NCBI RefSeq assembly: GCF_035998295.1
Contig: NZ_DASYHS010000216.1
Location: forward strand, 19,959-83,958
From: DASYHS01 sp035998295
Lineage (GTDB): Bacteria; Pseudomonadota; Alphaproteobacteria; Azospirillales; Azospirillaceae
Direction: 5' to 3'
DNA: 64,000 nt
A program made the position numbers and the translations under genes. The notes beneath the pieces were generated by a model. The model worked only from the letters and a program-made list of their open reading frames with translations. It did no database searches and was not told the origin of the DNA. This document shows, piece by piece, positions 18,266 through 27,523 of this stretch; position 1 is the stretch's first letter; each line of letters starts with the position of its first letter.

Positions 18266-18885
18266 GTGCCGTTCCCGATCAGGTTGACGCAGCCGATGCG
18301 CCAGGCGGGCGGGCCGTCCGCCGCGTCCAGGCGGTCGATGCGCGTTAGGGAGAGCGGCACCACCTCGAAGGACAGGGCGCGCTCGGGCGCCATGCCCAGG
18401 GCATGGGCCAGCGCGGCCCGGACCGGTCCGGCATGGCAGACCGCGACGACGTCGCGGCCGGCGTGCCGGCGCGAGCGCCGCGCGAGCGCTTCGGCCACGC
18501 GCGCCGCGAGGTCGAGGAAGCTCTCGCCGCCCGGCGGGCGGGCCGCCGCCGGATCGCGCCAGAACTCGGCCGCCCCGGCGTCGCCGGCGAGGGCGTCGTG
18601 GCCGAGGCCCTGCCATGCGCCGAAATGCTGCTCGACCAGTCCGGCCTCGACCTCCGGGACGGGGCCGCGTCCGGCGCCGAGCGCCATCAGCGCCTCGGCC
18701 GTGCGCCGGGAGCGGCGCAGCGGCGTCATCAGCCATACCGCCTCGGCCGGCAGCGCCGCGGCGAGCGGGCGCATCGCCGCCGGGTCGATCTCGCAGTCGA
18801 CGTCGGCCTGCCCGTGGATGATGCCCGGGGGACCGGCCACGGGGGCATGTCGGACCAGCCACCAGCGGGTCACGGCGAGGCTCAT
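18262..18885 (-). CDS. Histidine phosphatase (CobC-like, alpha-ribazole phosphatase candidate)
   Basis: 207 residues of the phosphoglycerate-mutase-like fold. The catalytic RHx motif is LVRHAPVAGPPG at residues 10-21; the second histidine lies in VAVCHAGPVRAALAHA; the acidic residue is in VEQHFGAWQG. Its ATGA overlap with cobS argues for alpha-ribazole-5'-phosphate dephosphorylation, the step that precedes or follows CobS in cobalamin lower-ligand assembly. It has GTGA coupling to the FkbM methyltransferase downstream. The activity rests on context, as this fold hydrolyses many phosphoesters. Confidence 0.85.
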   Translation of the reverse strand: MSLAVTRWWLVRHAPVAGPPGIIHGQADVDCEIDPAAMRPLAAALPAEAVWLMTPLRRSRRTAEALMALGAGRGPVPEVEAGLVEQHFGAWQGLGHDALAGDAGAAEFWRDPAAARPPGGESFLDLAARVAEALARRSRRHAGRDVVAVCHAGPVRAALAHALGMAPERALSFEVVPLSLTRIDRLDAADGPPAWRIGCVNLIGNGT

Positions 18886-19661
18886 TCCAGCAGCCCCGCC
18901 AGGACCAGCAGGACCGCGATCTCGGCGACCTGCTGCCCGGCTCCGAGCACGTCGCCGGTACGCCCGCCGATCTGGCGCTCGGCCAGCAGGGCGAGCGCCA
19001 TGGCCGCGAGCAGGGCCGCCGCGATGGCCGGAAGGGCGGCGGCGCCGAGCGCCAGGCCGGCGAGCGCCGCGCCGAGCGCCAGCGCCGCCACGACCCGGCC
19101 GCCCGGCGGCGGGGGCAGCGTCGCCGCGAGACCGTCGGCGCGCGCCGGCGGCAGATAGGCGTAGACCGCCGGCACCACGGCGCGCGACAGCGCGCCGGCG
19201 GCGACCAGCGCCGCGACGGCCGCAGCGGGGCCGGGCATGGCGGCCAGCGCTACGACCCGGATCGCCTGGCCGAAGCCCAGCGCCAGCACCCCGTAGGTGC
19301 CGACCCGGCTGTCCCTCATGATCGCGAGCTTGGCCGCGCGGTCGCGGCCGCCTCCGAAGCCGTCGGCGACGTCGGCGAGCCCGTCCTCGTGCAGCGCGCC
19401 CGTGAGGGCCACCAGCGCCGCGACCGCGACCAGGGCGGCGAGGGGTGCTGGCAGGCCGGCCCAGGCGCACAGGACGAGCGCTACGCCCGCGGCCAGGCCG
19501 AGCGCCGCGCCGACCAGCGGGTACCAGGCCAGCGAGCGTGGATGGAGGTCGGGCGGCATCTCGCCCGGCCAACGGATCGGCAGCCGGGTCAGGAAGATCG
19601 CCGCCGCCGCGATCTCGTCGAACGGGGCCGGGAGCCGGCGAGGGGGAACGGACTGGTCCAT
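18882..19661 (-). CDS. cobS: Adenosylcobinamide-GDP ribazoletransferase (cobalamin synthase)
   Basis: 259 residues, a multi-pass inner-membrane protein. It joins adenosylcobinamide-GDP to alpha-ribazole(-phosphate) to form cobalamin. The diagnostic motif ALHEDGLADVADGFGGG with the following RDRAAKLAIMRDSRVGTYG lies at about residues 88-125, and FLTRLPIRWP at the N-terminus is also typical. The start is ATG 19661 behind AGGGTG. First gene of a cobS-phosphatase-methyltransferase unit with overlapping ends, divergent from cobT. No cobalamin riboswitch was found in the 156 bp between cobS and cobT. Confidence 0.96.
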   Translation of the reverse strand: MDQSVPPRRLPAPFDEIAAAAIFLTRLPIRWPGEMPPDLHPRSLAWYPLVGAALGLAAGVALVLCAWAGLPAPLAALVAVAALVALTGALHEDGLADVADGFGGGRDRAAKLAIMRDSRVGTYGVLALGFGQAIRVVALAAMPGPAAAVAALVAAGALSRAVVPAVYAYLPPARADGLAATLPPPPGGRVVAALALGAALAGLALGAAALPAIAAALLAAMALALLAERQIGGRTGDVLGAGQQVAEIAVLLVLAGLLE

Positions 19662-19817
19662 GGTCACCCTGGATGAGGCGCCGACAGGCTTTGACCCACC
19701 ATCGGATTGCTGCCATTGTCCGGCGCGTCGCGCCCGGGGTGCTCCCGGGAAACGGATGCAAAGCCCTGTGTACCGGTTCGGCGCGCCGCCCGGTACCGGG
19801 AATCTTCGGATGCCACC

Positions 19818-20849
19818 ATGTCGAACCCCCATCCCGCCGGCACCCTGGACGAGATCCGCGCCCTGATCCGCGAGCTGCCGGGCCCCGACCTCGAGGCCGG
19901 GAGTGCCGCGGCCGAGCGCCAGCGGCAGTTGACCAAGCCGCGAGGCGCGCTCGGCCGTCTCGAGGACGTCGCCGAGTGGATGGCGACCTGGCAGGGGCGC
20001 CACCCGCCGGCGCTGCGCCGTCCCCGCGTCTCGGTCTTCGCGGCGAACCACGGCGTCGCGGCGCGCGGCGTCTCGGCCTACCCGCAGAGCGTCACGGCGC
20101 AGATGGTGCAGAACTTCATCGCCGGCGGCGCCGCGGTGAACCAGCTCTGCGAACTGGCGGACGCCGACCTGCGCGTCTACGAGATGGACCTGGAGACCCC
20201 GACGGGCGACTTCACGGCCGGTCCCGCGATGACCGGGGACGACTGCGCCAAGGCCATGGCGTACGGGATGATGGCGGTCGAGCCCGGCCTCGACCTGCTG
20301 TGCCTGGGCGAGATGGGGATCGCCAACACCACCTCGGCGGCCGCCCTCTGCCTTGCGTTGTACGGCGGCGAGCCCGCGGACTGGGTCGGCCCCGGCACCG
20401 GCGTCGACGCCGAGGGGATCGCGCGCAAGGCCGCGGCGGTCGGCGAAGGGCTGGCGGCCAACCCGTCGGCGCGTACCGACCCGCTGGAGGCGCTGCGGTG
20501 CCTCGGCGGGTTCGAGCTGGCCGCGATCGCGGGAGCCGTGCTCGCCGCGCGCATGGCGCGCACGCCGGTGCTGCTCGACGGCTATGCGTGCACCGCGGCG
20601 GCGGCCGTGCTCCACCGGCTGGACCGCCGCGCCCTCGACCACTGCCTGGTCGCCCACCGTTCGGCCGAGCCGGCGCACCGCCGCCTGCTGGAGACGATCG
20701 GCAAGGAGCCGCTGCTCGACCTCGGCATGCGACTCGGCGAGGCTTCGGGAGCGGCGCTCGCCATCAACCTCGTGAAGGCCGCGGTCGCCTGCCATGGCGG
20801 CATGGCGACCTTCGACGAGGCGGGGGTCAGCGGGCCGTCCGACCGGTAG
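19818..20849 (+). CDS. cobT: Nicotinate-nucleotide-dimethylbenzimidazole phosphoribosyltransferase
   Basis: 343 residues. It makes alpha-ribazole-5'-phosphate from dimethylbenzimidazole and nicotinate mononucleotide, supplying the substrate for CobS. Characteristic segments are KPRGALGRLEDVAEW, VFAANHGVAARGVSAYP, LCLGEMGIANTTSAAA and the C-terminal INLVKAAVACHGGMATFDEAGV, which holds the catalytic Glu. The ATG at 19818 gives the usual length; upstream in-frame starts add unrelated residues. Divergent from cobS; followed by 112 bp and then the cytochrome gene. Confidence 0.96.
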   Translation: MSNPHPAGTLDEIRALIRELPGPDLEAGSAAAERQRQLTKPRGALGRLEDVAEWMATWQGRHPPALRRPRVSVFAANHGVAARGVSAYPQSVTAQMVQNFIAGGAAVNQLCELADADLRVYEMDLETPTGDFTAGPAMTGDDCAKAMAYGMMAVEPGLDLLCLGEMGIANTTSAAALCLALYGGEPADWVGPGTGVDAEGIARKAAAVGEGLAANPSARTDPLEALRCLGGFELAAIAGAVLAARMARTPVLLDGYACTAAAAVLHRLDRRALDHCLVAHRSAEPAHRRLLETIGKEPLLDLGMRLGEASGAALAINLVKAAVACHGGMATFDEAGVSGPSDR

Positions 20850-20961
20850 ACGCCCTAGGGGCATCTCCCTCCTCCCGAATCGTCACTCGACAGATCGTTG
20901 ACGACTCCTGTACGGAATCAGCAACGAAAATTCCACGAACGGAAATGGCGAGGGGGGAGGG

Positions 20962-21813
20962 ATGAAGGGGACACAGGGTATCCTGGTGGCCGCCGTGCTG
21001 GCGGCGTCGGCTCAGGGCGCGCAGGCCGAGACGCCGCTCGAGCGCGGGGCCTATCTGATGAATTCGATCGTCGCCTGCGGCAACTGCCACACGCCGCAGG
21101 GGCCGGAAGGGCCGCTGCCGGGCCGGGAACTCGCGGGCGGGACGCCGTTCGACGAGGTGCCGTTCACCGCCTACGCATCCAACGTGACGCCCGACCGCGC
21201 GACCGGGATCGGCGAATGGACGGACGAGCAGATCGGCACCGCCATCCGCGAAGGGCGACGGCCGGACGGCAGCCTGATCGGCCCGCCGATGCCGGTGCCG
21301 TTCTACCGCGCCATGTCCGACGGCGACCTCGCGGCGATCACCGCCTATCTGCGCTCGGTCCCGCCGGTGTCGAACGAGGTGCCGCCGTCGGAATACCGCA
21401 TCCCGCTGCCGGCATCCTACGGGCCGCCGGTCGGCGGCGTGCCCGACGTGCCGAGAGACGACCGGCTGCGCTACGGCGCCTACCTGGCCTCGATCGGCCA
21501 CTGCCTGGAATGCCACACTCCCATGACCCCCGAAGGGCCGGACCACGCCCGCGCGGGGGCGGGCGGCATGGCGTTCAACGGGCCCTGGGGCGTCTCCGTC
21601 TCCGCGAACATCACGCAAGACCCCGTCACCGGCCTCGGCACCTGGACCGACGAGGAGATCAAGACGGCGATCACGCGCGGCATGCGCCCGGACGGCACGC
21701 GGCTGATGCCGCCGATGGGTTTCGGCTACTACGCCAACATGACGGACGACGACCTCGACGCGCTCGTCGCCTGGGTACGCACCCTCGCCCCCGTCCGCCA
21801 CGCGGTCCGGTGA
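20962..21813 (+). CDS. Periplasmic diheme cytochrome c
   Basis: 283 residues with a signal peptide ending AQGAQA (residues 17-22). There are two heme-binding motifs, CGNCH at 39-43 and CLECH at 182-186, each followed by a MxxF/MPP-type region (PPMPVPFYRAM, PPMGFGYYANM) that supplies the distal Met ligand. Two similar halves indicate duplication of a monoheme c domain. Resembles the cytochrome subunit of periplasmic alcohol, aldehyde or sugar dehydrogenases. No dehydrogenase flavoprotein is adjacent. It is closed by a strong terminator 22 bp downstream, so it is not in the following amine operon. Confidence 0.92.
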   Translation: MKGTQGILVAAVLAASAQGAQAETPLERGAYLMNSIVACGNCHTPQGPEGPLPGRELAGGTPFDEVPFTAYASNVTPDRATGIGEWTDEQIGTAIREGRRPDGSLIGPPMPVPFYRAMSDGDLAAITAYLRSVPPVSNEVPPSEYRIPLPASYGPPVGGVPDVPRDDRLRYGAYLASIGHCLECHTPMTPEGPDHARAGAGGMAFNGPWGVSVSANITQDPVTGLGTWTDEEIKTAITRGMRPDGTRLMPPMGFGYYANMTDDDLDALVAWVRTLAPVRHAVR

Positions 21814-21834
21814 CCTGAAGACAGTCGATCGACG

Positions 21835-21866
21835 AGGCCGGCCCCGCGCGGGGCCGGCCTTTTTTG
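21835..21866 (+). terminator. Rho-independent terminator after cytochrome c gene
   Basis: Perfect inverted repeat AGGCCGGCCCC / GGGGCCGGCCT (loop GCGC) directly followed by a run of six T (21860-21865). It ends the cytochrome transcript and separates it from the amine-utilisation genes. Confidence 0.95.
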
Positions 21867-21992
21867 TGGAATTGACAAAGCTTCCGGTGCTGCCGAATAG
21901 TTTCTTTCAAACGCGACGATCTGGAAAGATCGTTTCCCCGGCAACGGTCCCGGGTGCTTGGCGGCGATGCACGCAAAGGCAGGGAGAAGCGA

Positions 21993-23537
21993 ATGAGCGA
22001 ACCTACTCTCACGGGCGGCGGCGCGCCGCTCGGGCAGGCGGGGCGGCCGGCCTCGGCCGGCGTCACCTACAACCCCGTCGACGGCAGCTACTTCGAGAAG
22101 CGCGGCCTGCGCCGCTACGCGGGGGTCTGGTCGTTGTGGGCGCTGGGCGTCGGCGCGGTGATCTCCGGCCATTTCTCGGGCTGGAACCTGGGCCTCGCCT
22201 CCGGCGGATTCGGCGGCATGATGATCGCCACCGCCCTGATCATGGTGATGTATCTGGGCCTGTGCTTCAGCATCGCGGAGATGTCGCCCGCCCTGCCGCA
22301 CACCGGCGGCGCCTATTCGTTCTCGCGTACGGCGATGGGCCCTTGGGGCGGCTTCGTGACCGGCCTTGCCGAGAACATGGAGTTCATCCTGACGCCGGCC
22401 GTCATCGTGTTCTTCATCGGCTCCTACCTCGGCAGCATCTTCGAGACGGGGGCGGCCTTCCAGCCGGTCTGGTGGATCGGCGGCTACGCGATCTTCGTGG
22501 CCCTGAACCTGGTCGGCGTCGACATGTCGTTCCGGGTGTCGCTGGTGGTGACGCTGGCCGCGCTCGCGGTGCTGGCGGTGTTCTGGATCAGCGCGATCCC
22601 GGCCTTCGACTTCGCGCGCTGGTCGCTCAACGTCGGGGTCGACGCGACCGGGGCCGCGGTCGAGCTGCCCGAGGGCGGCGGGCCGTTCCTGCCCTTCGGC
22701 ATCGCGGGCGCGCTGGCGGCGATGCCCTTCGCGGTGTGGCTGTTCCTCGCGATCGAGCAGTTGCCGCTCGCGGCGGAGGAATCGGTCGACCCCAAGCGCG
22801 ACATGCCCAAGGGCCTGATCCTCGGCATCTTCACGCTGATCTTCTCGGCCTTCATGATCCTGTTCCTGAACACCGGCATCCCGAACGGCACCTTCGCGCT
22901 CGGCCGGTCCGGCGAGCCGCTGCTGGACGGGTTCAAGGCGCTCTACGGCGAGGGGACGGCGAAGGTGCTGGCCCTGATCGCGGTGATCGGGCTGATCGCG
23001 AGCTTCCACACCATCATCTTCGCCTATGGCCGGCAGATCTACTCGCTGTCGCGCGCCGGCTACTTCCCGACCTGGCTGTCGGTCACCCACGGCACGCGCA
23101 AGACGCCCCACGTGGCGTTGCTCGCCGGCGCGCTGGTCGGCCTCGCGGTGCTGGTGGTCGTGTGGTTCGCCACCGGCCAGGAGGCGGGCGCCGCCTTCAT
23201 CGGCGGGACCCTGCTCAACATGGCGGTGTTCGGCGCCATGATCTCCTACATCATGCAGGCCCTCGCCTTCGTCCGCCTGCGGGCGAAGCTGCCCCACATC
23301 CAGCGGCCCTACCGCAGCCCGCTGGGCGTCCCGGGCGCGGTGCTGACCATGGTGATCGCCGCCGTGACGATCTACTTCCAGCTCCTCGACCCGGTGTACC
23401 GGGCGGGCGTGCTGGGCGCCATGATATGGTTCGGCCTGGGCCTGGCCTATTTCGCGGCGGTCGGCCGCCACAAGCTGGTCCTGTCGCCGGAGGAGGAGTT
23501 CGCGATGAGCGGCGGCCGGCACGGCGAGCCGCACTGA
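21993..23537 (+). CDS. APC-superfamily amine/ethanolamine permease
   Basis: 514 residues with about 12 transmembrane helices. The N-terminal half has RRYAGVWSLWALGVGAVISGHFSGWN and EMSPALPHTGGAYSFSRTAMGPWGGFVTGLAENMEF, as in the ethanolamine permease (Eat) branch of the APC superfamily. It imports the substrate of the pathway encoded downstream. The ATG at 21993 follows AGGGAGAAG. First gene of a five-gene co-directional unit; an AT-richer promoter region (21867-21992) precedes it. Amino-acid rather than ethanolamine specificity is possible. Confidence 0.88.
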   Translation: MSEPTLTGGGAPLGQAGRPASAGVTYNPVDGSYFEKRGLRRYAGVWSLWALGVGAVISGHFSGWNLGLASGGFGGMMIATALIMVMYLGLCFSIAEMSPALPHTGGAYSFSRTAMGPWGGFVTGLAENMEFILTPAVIVFFIGSYLGSIFETGAAFQPVWWIGGYAIFVALNLVGVDMSFRVSLVVTLAALAVLAVFWISAIPAFDFARWSLNVGVDATGAAVELPEGGGPFLPFGIAGALAAMPFAVWLFLAIEQLPLAAEESVDPKRDMPKGLILGIFTLIFSAFMILFLNTGIPNGTFALGRSGEPLLDGFKALYGEGTAKVLALIAVIGLIASFHTIIFAYGRQIYSLSRAGYFPTWLSVTHGTRKTPHVALLAGALVGLAVLVVVWFATGQEAGAAFIGGTLLNMAVFGAMISYIMQALAFVRLRAKLPHIQRPYRSPLGVPGAVLTMVIAAVTIYFQLLDPVYRAGVLGAMIWFGLGLAYFAAVGRHKLVLSPEEEFAMSGGRHGEPH

Positions 23538-23555
23538 GCGCGACGGAGGAAACGA

Positions 23556-24923
23556 ATGCAGCCGAGGGACGTCCGAACCGCCGAGGACGCCCGCCGCATC
23601 GTCGAGGAGCGCGGCCTGGACCATGTCCGGGTCGCGGTCTTCGACATCGACGGGATCATGCGCGGCAAGTACATGGCGCGGGAGAAATTCCTCTCCGCGC
23701 TGGAGGCCGGCTTCGGCTTCTGCGACGTCGTGCTGGGCTGGGACAGCAACGACCAGCTCTACGACAACACCAAGTTCACCGGCTGGCATACCGCCTATCC
23801 CGACGCCCCGGTGCGCATCCTGCCCGAGAGCTGCCGCGAGATCCCGTTCGAGGACGGCATGCTGCTGTTCCTGGGCGAGTTCGCGGAGCGCGGAGAGGAG
23901 GTCTGCCCGCGCGGGGTGCTGCGCCGCGTGCTGGAGCGCGCCGGGCGCCTCGGCTACGACGTGAACGCGGCGGCCGAGTTCGAGTTCTTCCTGTTCGAGG
24001 AGACGCCGCACTCCGTGCGCGAGAAGAACTTCCGCAATCTCGTCAACGTGACGCCGGGCTTCTTCGGCTACTCGATGCTGCGCAGCTCGGTCCATGCGGA
24101 GTTCTACCGCGAGCTGCTGGACACCGCGCGGCGCATGGACTTCCCGATCGAGGGCCTTCATACCGAGACCGGCCCCGGCGTGCTGGAGGCGGCGATCGGC
24201 GTCGACGGGGCGCTTGCCGCGGCCGACAAGGCCGCGCTGTTCAAGACCTATACCAAGGTCCTGGCCCAGCGCCGCGGCTGGATGGCGACCTTCATGGCGA
24301 AGTGGTCGCCGGAATGGCCGGGCCAGAGCGGCCACCTGCACGTCTCGCTGAAGGGCCGGGACGGGCGGCCGGGCTTCCACGACCCGGCGGCGGCGCACGG
24401 GATCGGCGACCTCATGCGCTGGTTCATCGGCGGCCAGCAGGCGCTGATGCCGGAGCTGCTGTCCATGATCGCCTGCACGGTCAACAGCTACACCCGCCTG
24501 ATTCCCGGCTTCTGGGCGCCGACCCAGGCGAGCTGGGGCGTGGAGAACCGGACTTGCGCGCTGCGCGCCATCCCGGGTTCGGCCAAGTCGCAACGCGTCG
24601 AGTACCGCGTCGCCGCCGCCGACATAAACCCCTATGTCGCGCTGGCCGCCGCGATCGGTTCGGGCCTGTGGGGGATCGAGCACCGGATCGAACCGACGCC
24701 GCCGGTGGAGGGCAACGCCTACGAGAAGGAGTTCCCGGACGGCCTCGCCCTGCCGCGCACGCTCGGCGAGGCGGCGGACCGCCTGCGGACATCCGGCGCG
24801 GCGCGCGACCTGTTCGGCGACGCCTTCGTCGAGCACTATGCCGCGACCCGCGAATGGGAGGAGCGCGAGCACCGCAAGGCCATCACGGACTGGCAGCTCC
24901 AGCGCTATTTCGAAATCATCTGA
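23556..24923 (+). CDS. Glutamine-synthetase-family gamma-glutamyl-amine ligase
   Basis: 455 residues of GS type III-like/PuuA-GlnA4 kind. It has the N-terminal VRVAVFDIDGIMRGKYM (family-typical D-x-x-G-x-x-R-G-K). The metal/ammonia-site helix is LHTETGPGVLEAAI; the glutamate site is SGHLHVSL; the ATP region is NSYTRLIPGFWAPTQASWGVENRT. Catalyses ATP-dependent gamma-glutamylation of an amine; in GlnA4 and PuuA the amines are ethanolamine and putrescine. The neighbours (Eat-type permease, alcohol and aldehyde dehydrogenases, GATase hydrolase) suggest an amino-alcohol substrate. The ATG at 23556 follows GGAGGAAACGA. The start lies 18 bp after the permease stop. Confidence 0.9.
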   Translation: MQPRDVRTAEDARRIVEERGLDHVRVAVFDIDGIMRGKYMAREKFLSALEAGFGFCDVVLGWDSNDQLYDNTKFTGWHTAYPDAPVRILPESCREIPFEDGMLLFLGEFAERGEEVCPRGVLRRVLERAGRLGYDVNAAAEFEFFLFEETPHSVREKNFRNLVNVTPGFFGYSMLRSSVHAEFYRELLDTARRMDFPIEGLHTETGPGVLEAAIGVDGALAAADKAALFKTYTKVLAQRRGWMATFMAKWSPEWPGQSGHLHVSLKGRDGRPGFHDPAAAHGIGDLMRWFIGGQQALMPELLSMIACTVNSYTRLIPGFWAPTQASWGVENRTCALRAIPGSAKSQRVEYRVAAADINPYVALAAAIGSGLWGIEHRIEPTPPVEGNAYEKEFPDGLALPRTLGEAADRLRTSGAARDLFGDAFVEHYAATREWEEREHRKAITDWQLQRYFEII

Positions 24924-24930
24924 GGACCCG

Positions 24931-26322
24931 ATGACCCCTGTGCTTGCGACCGTCAGCCCGGTCGACGGCCGTGTCTACGTCGAGCGGCCGCTCGACGGCC
25001 CCGCCGCAGTCGAGGAGGCGCTCGCCCGCGCCTCGCGTGCGTTTCGCGACTGGCGGTCGACGCCGCTGGAGCGCCGGCAGGAGCTGCTGTCGCGCGCGGT
25101 CGACGCGATGGTGGCGCGCGCCCCGGCCATCGCCGAGGAGCTGACCTGGCAGATGGGCCGGCCGGTCGCCCAGACCCCGGGCGAGATGCGAGGCTTCGAG
25201 GAGCGCGCGCGCTTCATGATCGCGGCGGCGCCATCCGCGCTGGCCCCCGTCGAGCCGGCGCCGAAGCCGGGATTCACCCGTTTCGTCCGGCGCGAGCCCG
25301 TCGGCGTGGTCGCGGTCGTCGCGCCCTGGAACTATCCCTACCTGACGTCCGTGAACGCGGTGATCCCGGCGCTGGCCGCCGGCAACGCCGTGATCCTGAA
25401 GCACTCCCACCAGACGCCGCTGTGCGCGGAGCGCTACGCCGAGGCCTTCGCCGAGGCGGGGCTGCCCGAGGGCGTGTTCCAGTACCTCCACCTGGACCAT
25501 GCCGACACGGAGCGGCTGGTCGCCGACCCGCGCGTCGGCTTCGTCTGCTTCACCGGTTCGGTCGCGGGCGGGCGGGCGGTGCGCGGCGCGCTGAGCGGTC
25601 GCTTCGTCGGCATGGGGCTCGAACTCGGCGGCAAGGACCCCGCCTATGTCCGGGCCGACGCCGACCTCGCGCATGCCGTCGAGAACCTCGTCGACGGCAG
25701 CTTCTTCAATTCCGGACAGTCCTGCTGCGGGATCGAGCGCATCTACGTCCACGCCCGGCTCCACGACGCCTTCGTCGATGCCTTCGTCGAGACGACGCGC
25801 GGCTACCGGCTCGGCAACCCGCTCGATGCCGGGACCACGCTCGGCCCGATGGTCCGCGCCCAGGCCGCCGACTTCGTGCGCGGCCAAGTCGCCGACGCGC
25901 TGCGCGACGGTGCGCGCGCGCTGGTCGACCCGGCGGGCTTCCCGGCGGAGGCGCCGGGCACGCCCTACATGGCGCCGCAGGTGCTGGTCGGCGTCGACCA
26001 CTCGATGAGGGTGATGCGCGAGGAAAGCTTCGGGCCGGTCGTCGGCATCATGAAGGTCGGCTCCGACGAGGAGGCGGTCGCGCTGATGAACGACAGCGAC
26101 TACGGGTTGACCGCGTCGGTCTGGACCCGCGACGAGGAGGCGGCGCTCGCGCTCGGCGACCGGATCGAGACCGGCACCGTCTACATGAACCGCTGCGACT
26201 ACCTCGACCCGGCGCTCGCCTGGACCGGGGTCAAGGACAGCGGCATCGGCTGCACGCTGTCGCCGCTCGGCTACGAGCAGCTGACGCGGCCGAAATCCTT
26301 CCACCTCCGCACCACCTCCTGA
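24931..26322 (+). CDS. NAD(P)-dependent aldehyde dehydrogenase
   Basis: 463 residues, full length for the family. The cofactor loop is VVAPWNYPYLTSVNAV with K157 in VILKHS. The general-base Glu231 is in LELGGKDP and the catalytic cysteine is C265 in FNSGQSCCG; the C-terminal motif is EESFGPVVG. The ATG at 24931 begins seven bases after the ligase stop. Context indicates oxidation of a gamma-glutamyl-amino-aldehyde to the acid. The specific substrate is inference. No twin cysteine (C266) effect is known. Confidence 0.93.
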   Translation: MTPVLATVSPVDGRVYVERPLDGPAAVEEALARASRAFRDWRSTPLERRQELLSRAVDAMVARAPAIAEELTWQMGRPVAQTPGEMRGFEERARFMIAAAPSALAPVEPAPKPGFTRFVRREPVGVVAVVAPWNYPYLTSVNAVIPALAAGNAVILKHSHQTPLCAERYAEAFAEAGLPEGVFQYLHLDHADTERLVADPRVGFVCFTGSVAGGRAVRGALSGRFVGMGLELGGKDPAYVRADADLAHAVENLVDGSFFNSGQSCCGIERIYVHARLHDAFVDAFVETTRGYRLGNPLDAGTTLGPMVRAQAADFVRGQVADALRDGARALVDPAGFPAEAPGTPYMAPQVLVGVDHSMRVMREESFGPVVGIMKVGSDEEAVALMNDSDYGLTASVWTRDEEAALALGDRIETGTVYMNRCDYLDPALAWTGVKDSGIGCTLSPLGYEQLTRPKSFHLRTTS

Positions 26323-26342
26323 CTCCCATCGGAGCCTCATCC

Positions 26343-27515
26343 ATGACCGCCATCCCGCTCGCGGGCAAATGGAACTACCCCACCACCGTCTGGGCCGGAC
26401 CCGGCCGCCTCGCCGAGCTGGCGGCGGCGTGCCGCGCGCTCGGCATCGCGCGGCCGCTGCTCGTGACCGACCGCGGGCTGGAAACCGCGCCGATGGTGCG
26501 CGCCGCGCTGGGCCACGCCGCCGCCGCCGGCCTGCCGGCCGCGCTGTTCGCCGGGGTCAAGGGCAACCCCGTGTGGTCCAACGTCTCGGACGGGCTGGAC
26601 GCGTTCCGCGCGCACGCCGCGGACGGGGTCGTGGCGCTGGGCGGGGGCAGCGCGCTGGACGCGGGCAAGGCGGTCGCGTTCATGGCCGGGCAGAGCCGGC
26701 CGATCTGGGACTTCGAGGACGTCGGAGACAACTGGACCCTGGCCGACCCGTCGGGGATCGCCCCGGTCGTCGCGGTGCCGACCACGGCCGGCACCGGCTC
26801 GGAGGTCGGGCGGGCGGCCGTCATCACCGACGAGGAAACCCACGCCAAGAAGATCATCTTCCATCCCAAGATGATGCCGGGGATCGTGATTTCCGACCCG
26901 GAGCTGACCGTCGGCCTGCCGGCGGCGGTCACGGCCGCGACCGGGCTCGACGCCTTCATCCACTGCTTCGAGGCCTATTGCGCGCCGGGGTTCCATCCCA
27001 TGGCCGACGGCATCGCGCTGGAGGGCATGCGCCTGATCGCGGCATACCTGCCGCGGGCCTGCACGCAGGGCGAGGACATCGAGGCGCGGGCCTTCATGCT
27101 GGCCGCCGCGAGCATGGGGGGCACCGCGTTCCAGAAGGGGCTGGGGGCCGTGCACGCGGTCGCCCATGCGGTCGGCGCCCTGTACGACACCCATCATGGG
27201 CTGACCAACGCGGTCCTGCTGCCCTACGTGATGCGCCACAACCGCCCGGCGATCGAGGAGCGCATGGTCGTGCTCGGCCGGATGCTGGGCCTCGCCGATG
27301 CGTCCTTCGACGGTGTGCTGGCCTGGGTCCTGGACCTGCGCGCCCGGCTCGGCATCCCGCACACGCTGGCCGGTATCGGAGTTCCCGACGGCCGAGCGGC
27401 GGAGATCGGCCGGCTGGCCGCGCGCGACCCGTCCGCGGGTGGCAACCCCGTCCCGGTGGACGCGGCGGCGCTGGAGGCCGTGTTCCGCGACGCGGTTGCC
27501 GGCCGGCTCGGCTGA
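26343..27515 (+). CDS. Iron-containing alcohol dehydrogenase (type III)
   Basis: 390 residues. The dinucleotide-binding GGGS lies at 100-103; PTTAGTGSEV is at 146-155. Metal ligands by family alignment are D203 and H207 in TGLDAFIHCFEA, H271 in AVHAVAHAVG and H285 in THHGLTN, with the expected 14-residue spacing between the last two. Oxidises an alcohol to the aldehyde; in this operon it would make the aldehyde used by the preceding dehydrogenase. The ATG at 26343 has GGAG upstream. Co-directional with 20 bp from the aldehyde dehydrogenase gene. Confidence 0.93.
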   Translation: MTAIPLAGKWNYPTTVWAGPGRLAELAAACRALGIARPLLVTDRGLETAPMVRAALGHAAAAGLPAALFAGVKGNPVWSNVSDGLDAFRAHAADGVVALGGGSALDAGKAVAFMAGQSRPIWDFEDVGDNWTLADPSGIAPVVAVPTTAGTGSEVGRAAVITDEETHAKKIIFHPKMMPGIVISDPELTVGLPAAVTAATGLDAFIHCFEAYCAPGFHPMADGIALEGMRLIAAYLPRACTQGEDIEARAFMLAAASMGGTAFQKGLGAVHAVAHAVGALYDTHHGLTNAVLLPYVMRHNRPAIEERMVVLGRMLGLADASFDGVLAWVLDLRARLGIPHTLAGIGVPDGRAAEIGRLAARDPSAGGNPVPVDAAALEAVFRDAVAGRLG

Positions 27516-27523
27516 GGGACGAG

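Noticed and set aside
19662..19817. Possible cobalamin riboswitch between cobS and cobT
   Set aside because: A GGGAA-n-CGG-like string is present but the conserved B12 box and the pseudoknot partners are absent on either strand.
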